A DNA stretch of 8,836 nt. Origin: Planctomycetia bacterium (GTDB taxonomy: Bacteria > Planctomycetota > Planctomycetia > Gemmatales > Gemmataceae). The translations under genes and the position numbers were made by a program. Below, piece after piece: positions 5,844 to 8,836 of this stretch; positions within the stretch are counted from its first letter, which is position 1, and each line of letters begins with the position of its first letter. The stretch spans positions 1 through 8,836 of the forward strand of contig JANXSH010000222.1 in the NCBI GenBank assembly GCA_025356615.1. Reading direction: 5' to 3'. Under the pieces are notes generated by a model. The model was given only the letters and a program-made list of their open reading frames with translations. It was not told the DNA's origin and did no database searches.

Positions 5844-7108
5844 CCGACCGCCCCAACGACTCCCCGCCCCGTCGCGGTAGGCGTTTCCTCTTCGCCCTCC
5901 TGGTGGTCGTCCCGCTCATGGGACTGGCCTTCGGGGCGGGTTGCTTGTACCGCCCTGAAGTCCTCGGCCTACTGCGACCGAAGGTCTTTACCGCCACGGC
6001 CCAGCTCCATGTCGCCCGTCATGCGCCCACGATCCTCGACATGCCCCCCTTCCGAGTCAAGGAGAGCGACAGCGAATTCGCGATCTTCCAACAAACCCAG
6101 GTGGCCCTCATCAAGTCCCGAATCCTCCTCTCCGCTGTGCTTCGCGATCTGAAGCTCCAGGGACTGGCCCTGTTGCGCGACCAGTCGGACGCTCTCAGTT
6201 GGTTGGAGAACGAGATCAAGGTCGATTTTCACGCCGGGCTTGAGATCCTGAGCATCTCCTTGTCGGGCCAAGATCCTGAGCAATTGACGCTTCTGGTCGA
6301 TGCGATCGCGCAAGCCTATTTCAACGAATGCGTTGATAAGGCGGCCCTACGCCACCGGCAAACCATCGAGTTGCTGCGAGAAATGGCGGGCCGGTACGAT
6401 ACAAAGGTGAAGAGCATCCGATTGTCCATGCGCAAGCTGCGCGAACAGGTCGGCACGGGTAATCCCCCTTCGATAATCCTGCATCAGAAAATGGCCACGG
6501 AGGAAGCGGCTCACGTCCAGAACGAGTTGCTCACTGTCCGGTCCGAACTGAGGCAAAAGCAGGTGGAGATCGATTCGGAGTCGATCGAGAAAGCACCCGC
6601 CACGCCTCGCGAACTGCCAGGGAAAGCGATCGACGAGGATGCGGCGATCCAGCGGGGCATCGAAGAGGTCGCCCGGCTCGAGGCCGACCTCGCCGACCGA
6701 AAGTCACTCACGAAAGACGCGGAAAAAGACCCCTCGTACCAAAAGGTCCAGGTCGCGCTGAATGCGGCCAAGCGGTCCCAGACGGCCCGGCGTGAAGTGA
6801 TGGGCAAGCGGATGCGCGAGAAGGCCGACGCGGATCGGCAGGCGCTTATCCAGGGAACCCGCGAACGCGCCGTGTATCTGAAAAAACTCGAGAGAGTGTT
6901 GACGAGGGATCTAGAGAGGCTCTCGAGAGAATCGAAGCTACTCACCGTACAAGTTCTCGATCTCGAGGACTTCCAGGATGAAATAAAACGAGCCCAAGAA
7001 ATGAGCGAAATCCTAAACAAGCGGGTCGAACTCCTAGCGGTGGAAGAAGAAGCCCCGCCGCGGATTCGCAAGATGGACGAATCGGCCACCGTCACCGGCC
7101 CCCACTGA
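5840..7108 (+). CDS. Wzz/GumC-like chain-length-determinant protein lacking the second membrane segment
   Basis: This 422-residue protein has a basic N-terminus (PPRRGRRF) and one membrane segment (about 15-36). A Wzz-like alpha/beta domain follows (about 45-165). Its family-like features are FTATAQLHVAR, a conserved helix ALIKSRILLSAVLRDLKL (89-106), and ISLSGQDPEQLTLLVDAIAQAYF (139-161). A long charged coiled coil runs from about 165 to 400. The segment ILNKRVELLAVEEEAPPRIR (391-410) resembles the stretch just before the second membrane helix in Wzz/GumC proteins, but the protein ends 12 residues later. Such proteins control polysaccharide export in the cell envelope. Here no polysaccharide gene or tyrosine-kinase domain is present. 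I chose ATG 5840 because translation upstream in this frame (from 5657) looks random. The ribosome binding site is weak. The role is uncertain; a periplasmic structural coiled coil is possible. Confidence 0.75.
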   Translation: MTDRPNDSPPRRGRRFLFALLVVVPLMGLAFGAGCLYRPEVLGLLRPKVFTATAQLHVARHAPTILDMPPFRVKESDSEFAIFQQTQVALIKSRILLSAVLRDLKLQGLALLRDQSDALSWLENEIKVDFHAGLEILSISLSGQDPEQLTLLVDAIAQAYFNECVDKAALRHRQTIELLREMAGRYDTKVKSIRLSMRKLREQVGTGNPPSIILHQKMATEEAAHVQNELLTVRSELRQKQVEIDSESIEKAPATPRELPGKAIDEDAAIQRGIEEVARLEADLADRKSLTKDAEKDPSYQKVQVALNAAKRSQTARREVMGKRMREKADADRQALIQGTRERAVYLKKLERVLTRDLERLSRESKLLTVQVLDLEDFQDEIKRAQEMSEILNKRVELLAVEEEAPPRIRKMDESATVTGPH

Positions 7109-7201
7109 AGACGACTCGGGAGGACGGCGATCAGTCACCCTCTCCCGTCCCACACGATGGCCGCCGATCCCACTAATCAACCCTCGCACGGAGATCCAAC
7201 C

Positions 7202-7279
7202 ATGTTCGCTCGGTCCCTGGGCGCTCTCGCCCTGATCCTCACCCTGTCCGCGACAGGGGCTTCCGGAGCGTGGCCGTGA
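7202..7279 (+). pseudogene. 5' remnant of a secreted-protein gene (signal peptide only), cut by transposase DNA
   Basis: ATG 7202 is preceded by GGAG with eight bases of spacing and opens a typical signal peptide (MFARSLGALALILTLSA). From about 7246-7252 onward the DNA instead encodes, in another frame, the DRGF motif of a transposase. The signal-peptide frame reaches a TGA at 7277 after 25 codons. The simplest reading is that a gene for an exported protein was interrupted by an insertion sequence, followed by deletion. What the protein did is unknown. It starts 93 bases after the Wzz-like gene on the same strand, so it may once have been in one transcript with it. Confidence 0.65.
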
Positions 7280-7850
7280 TCCGCTACTTGCAGGCGGCTC
7301 GGAAGCCTTTCCTGATGCCGGTGATCCTGCGGGGCCGTGGCGAGGATCACCCCGAGGGACCCGGAGGCACGCGGATCTTCGCCTCGCGCAAGAAGGGTGG
7401 CTGGGACGAATACACGCTGACATCCGCCGACGGCACGACGGCGCGGGTGTCGATCTGCGTGCATTGCAAAACTACGACGGTCAATGGGGGCGGCACGGCA
7501 GGCAGACGCTGGTGTACGCCTACTGGAAGATGAGGCCGACGAACACGAGGTGGGTGAGCGAGACCTGCCGGAAGCGTTTCGCGATCGAGACGAGCCACCG
7601 GCAGATGCACCAGGGCAGGGCGCGGACGTGTACGAGGAACCCACTGGTGAGGCTGTTGCTGGTAGGCATAGCACTGGTGCTGCGCAACGTGCGGGTGTGG
7701 CTGCACTACGCGGTCCTCTCGGCCCCCCGACGAGGGGGCCGGAGACTCGAGCTGGACAGGCTGACGCTGGAAACGATGCGGCTGTGGCTACTACACCAGG
7801 CCGAGGAGGTCCTGGGAGTGGATGACACCGTCGAGGCGGAACGCCCTATG
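7252..7850 (+). pseudogene. IS4-superfamily-like DDE transposase remnant (C-terminal half, frameshifted)
   Basis: Frame one encodes DRGFRSVAVIRYLQAARKPF and onward from 7252. This includes the second catalytic Asp of a DDE transposase, but nothing transposase-like precedes it, so the N-terminal half is gone. At the short A-run 7468-7471 the reading frame must move back by one base to continue as NYDGQWGRHGRQTLVYAYW. One missing A explains this. The second part carries KRFAIETSHRQMHQ with the catalytic Glu (codon 7587-7589), then a hydrophobic helix LLLVGIALVLRNVRVWLHY and an ending near EEVLGVDD. The right end (about 7850) is approximate because no stop or terminal inverted repeat could be identified. 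The frame stays open by chance into the DUF1990 gene. The element cannot be active. Similar transposases with a RFxIExSYRQ motif are common in planctomycetes (from memory). Confidence 0.88.
7720..7741. repeat. GC-rich hairpin inside the transposase remnant
   Basis: CGGCCCCC (7720-7727) pairs perfectly with GGGGGCCG (7734-7741) around a six-base loop. It lies in the coding sequence for the SAPRRGGRR segment. It may merely reflect codon composition, or it may be a structural element of the old insertion sequence. Confidence 0.5.
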
Positions 7851-7852
7851 TT

Positions 7853-8059
7853 TCAAGACCTTACGGCTTGCATTCGACAGGCCACGAGTTTGCTTCTACT
7901 GAGACTTCGCGATTCGCCGCGCACGCCGACCCCGAGGCAGTGCTTCGGCGTCTTCTCCCTGATGGTGAGCCGTTGCGTTTCCGCGAGTGGTTGGACACAC
8001 GAGCGTTGCCTCTTCCCGGAGGGGCCGACCGCACTGCCGATCACGTCGCGGCGCTGTAG
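7853..8059 (+). pseudogene. Unassigned C-terminal fragment, possibly the tail of the interrupted gene
   Basis: After the transposase similarity fades, a different frame from the transposase is open and ends at TAG 8057-8059. It shows protein-like sequence such as HADPEAVLRRLLPDG, FREWLDTRALPLPGG and ADRTADHVAAL. It has no credible start codon; a TTG at 7868 has no ribosome binding site. It happens to be in the same phase as the signal-peptide remnant at 7202. A small hairpin follows the stop. I do not recognise the family. It may be the C-terminus of the exported protein whose 5' end lies at 7202, or of another lost gene. The left boundary is a guess. Confidence 0.45.
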
Positions 8060-8071
8060 GTGTTGCTTCCG

Positions 8072-8085
8072 CCGTCCTTCGACGG
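8072..8085 (+). terminator. Short hairpin after the fragment stop codon
   Basis: CCGTC (8072-8076) pairs with GACGG (8081-8085) around CTTC, 12 bases after the TAG at 8057-8059. The stem is short and has no U-run, so it is at best a weak terminator. Its position agrees with a genuine former gene end at 8059. Confidence 0.3.
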
Positions 8086-8120
8086 TTGTCAGCAATAGCC
8101 CATCCCCGAGACAGCCTCCC

Positions 8121-8690
8121 ATGTGGTCCTTCACTTGCCCCTCCCCTGAACATCTCCAGCGCCTCATCGCCTCGCAGGCATCGCTCGATCTGACGTACCC
8201 CCAAGTCGGCGTCACCGCATCGGGCACGCTACCCGGCTACAAAGTGGACGAGAACCGCGTCCTGCTCGGCCACGGGCCGGAGGTCTTCGCCGCCGCGTGC
8301 GAGGCACTGCGGCAGTGGCGTCAATTCCCCGCGCCGTGGACAACGATCTGGCCGCTGCCCACGCCGATCGCCGTGGGTCAGACGGTGTCGATCACCGCCC
8401 GCGCGTTCGGCCTGTGGTGGGCGAACACCTGTCGGATCGTCTACGTCGTCGATGAGCCGGGGCGGTTCGGCTTCGCCTACGGGACACTGCCACAACACGT
8501 CGAACGCGGCGAAGAACTATTCCTGATCGAGAGTCACGAAGACGGCACCGTGTGGTACACCGTTCGGGCCATCTCCCAGGCGCATTACTGGATGGTCCGC
8601 CTGGCCTACCCGCTCACTCGTAATCTACAAAGGCGGTTCGCGCGAGACTCCCTCGCGGGGATGAAAGCCGCCGTGGGGGGAAGCCGATGA
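8121..8690 (+). CDS. DUF1990 (UPF0548) family protein
   Basis: This 189-residue protein matches the DUF1990/UPF0548 pattern over its full length. An N-terminal PSPEHLQRLIASQASLDLTY segment (7-26) is followed by VGVTASGTLPGY. Next come LGHGPEVFAAACEALRQW (49-66) and a mid-domain FGLWWANTCRIVYVVDE. The family hallmark FAYGTLPQHVERGEE (118-132) is present, then VWYTVRAISQ and a C-terminal LQRRFARDSLAGMKAA. The biochemical function of this family is unknown to me. ATG 8121 was chosen because family similarity starts right after it; the ribosome binding site is poor. The frame is open far upstream (to 7464) only because it runs through the transposase remnant. The next gene begins within its stop codon, so the two are translated as a pair. 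Confidence 0.9.
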   Translation: MWSFTCPSPEHLQRLIASQASLDLTYPQVGVTASGTLPGYKVDENRVLLGHGPEVFAAACEALRQWRQFPAPWTTIWPLPTPIAVGQTVSITARAFGLWWANTCRIVYVVDEPGRFGFAYGTLPQHVERGEELFLIESHEDGTVWYTVRAISQAHYWMVRLAYPLTRNLQRRFARDSLAGMKAAVGGSR

Positions 8691-8836
8691 GCGCCATCAC
8701 GAAGATGATCCTGCGGCAAGTCGTGAAGCAACTCTGGCCCGTCCTCGTCGGCCTGGCCCTGTGGCTGGTCGCCCTGGTCGTGAAGTGGCCGAGCCTGTTC
8801 GAGGTCGGATGGGCACGGCTGATCCTCGCCTTCGCG
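8687..8836 (+). CDS. Membrane protein, N-terminal part only (runs off window)
   Basis: ATG 8687 overlaps the DUF1990 TGA (ATGA, 8687-8690). It is preceded by a strong purine-rich site (GGGGGGA) inside the upstream gene. Fifty codons are visible. The sequence begins MSAITKMILRQVVKQLWP and continues into a hydrophobic helix VLVGLALWLVALVV (19-32). After KWPSLFEVGW a second hydrophobic stretch LILAFA begins at the edge. This suggests an integral membrane protein with a cytoplasmic basic N-terminus. The family cannot be recognised from this part. Coupling to DUF1990 suggests a shared job, unknown here. Confidence 0.75.
   Translation, partial: MSAITKMILRQVVKQLWPVLVGLALWLVALVVKWPSLFEVGWARLILAFA

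Noticed and set aside
7464..8120. A single 408-residue fusion of transposase and DUF1990
   Set aside because: The frame is open through both, but the middle part (about 7860-8120) looks random, and each part stands alone by family similarity.
1..8836. CRISPR array, tRNA or rRNA genes
   Set aside because: No regularly spaced direct repeats and no recognisable tRNA or rRNA sequence were seen on reading both strands.

Overview
The window looks like chromosomal DNA from a GC-rich bacterium, most likely a planctomycete of the Gemmataceae type. This is an inference from the gene styles together: a secreted SMP-30/gluconolactonase-like protein, a small HtrA-like protease, an orphan P450, a Wzz-like coiled-coil membrane protein, a decayed DDE transposase and a DUF1990 protein. 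No rRNA or tRNA gene was seen, so the assignment rests on protein style only.

Layout. (1) Positions 1-1732, minus strand: a two-gene unit made of a RecF/OLD-like AAA ATPase (GTG start at 1732) and a TOPRIM/DUF4276-like protein. Their reading frames overlap by 4 bases (ATGA), and the second gene runs off the left edge. Codon use here is visibly less GC-biased than next door. This is the best candidate for an uncharacterised, possibly anti-phage, system. (2) 1917-2945, plus: a secreted SMP-30-like protein. (3) 2954-3002: a perfect 22-bp inverted repeat lying between two converging genes. (4) 3019-3996, minus: an exported HtrA-like serine protease with a PDZ-like tail. (5) 3997-4388: a 392-base region with no assured gene. 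It has small hairpins upstream of the protease and a possible 24-codon ORF whose TTG overlaps the P450 stop. (6) 4389-5603, minus: a complete bacterial cytochrome P450 with no redox partner in view. (7) 5840-7108, plus: a Wzz/GumC-like protein that stops where the second membrane segment is usually found.

(8) 7202-8059 is a gene wreck. A signal-peptide-encoding 5' end with a good ribosome binding site runs straight into the second half of a DDE transposase, starting at its DRGF aspartate motif. The transposase carries an apparent one-base deletion. After it comes an unassigned open segment ending at TAG 8057 that may be the tail of the interrupted gene. (9) 8121-8690: a DUF1990 (UPF0548) protein. 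It is translationally coupled by ATGA to a membrane protein starting at 8687 that runs off the right edge.

The pairs at both ends (ATPase + TOPRIM-like; DUF1990 + membrane protein) are the only clear operons. The remaining genes look like independent single-gene units. Two partial genes at the window edges lack an end codon here and are easy to miss.
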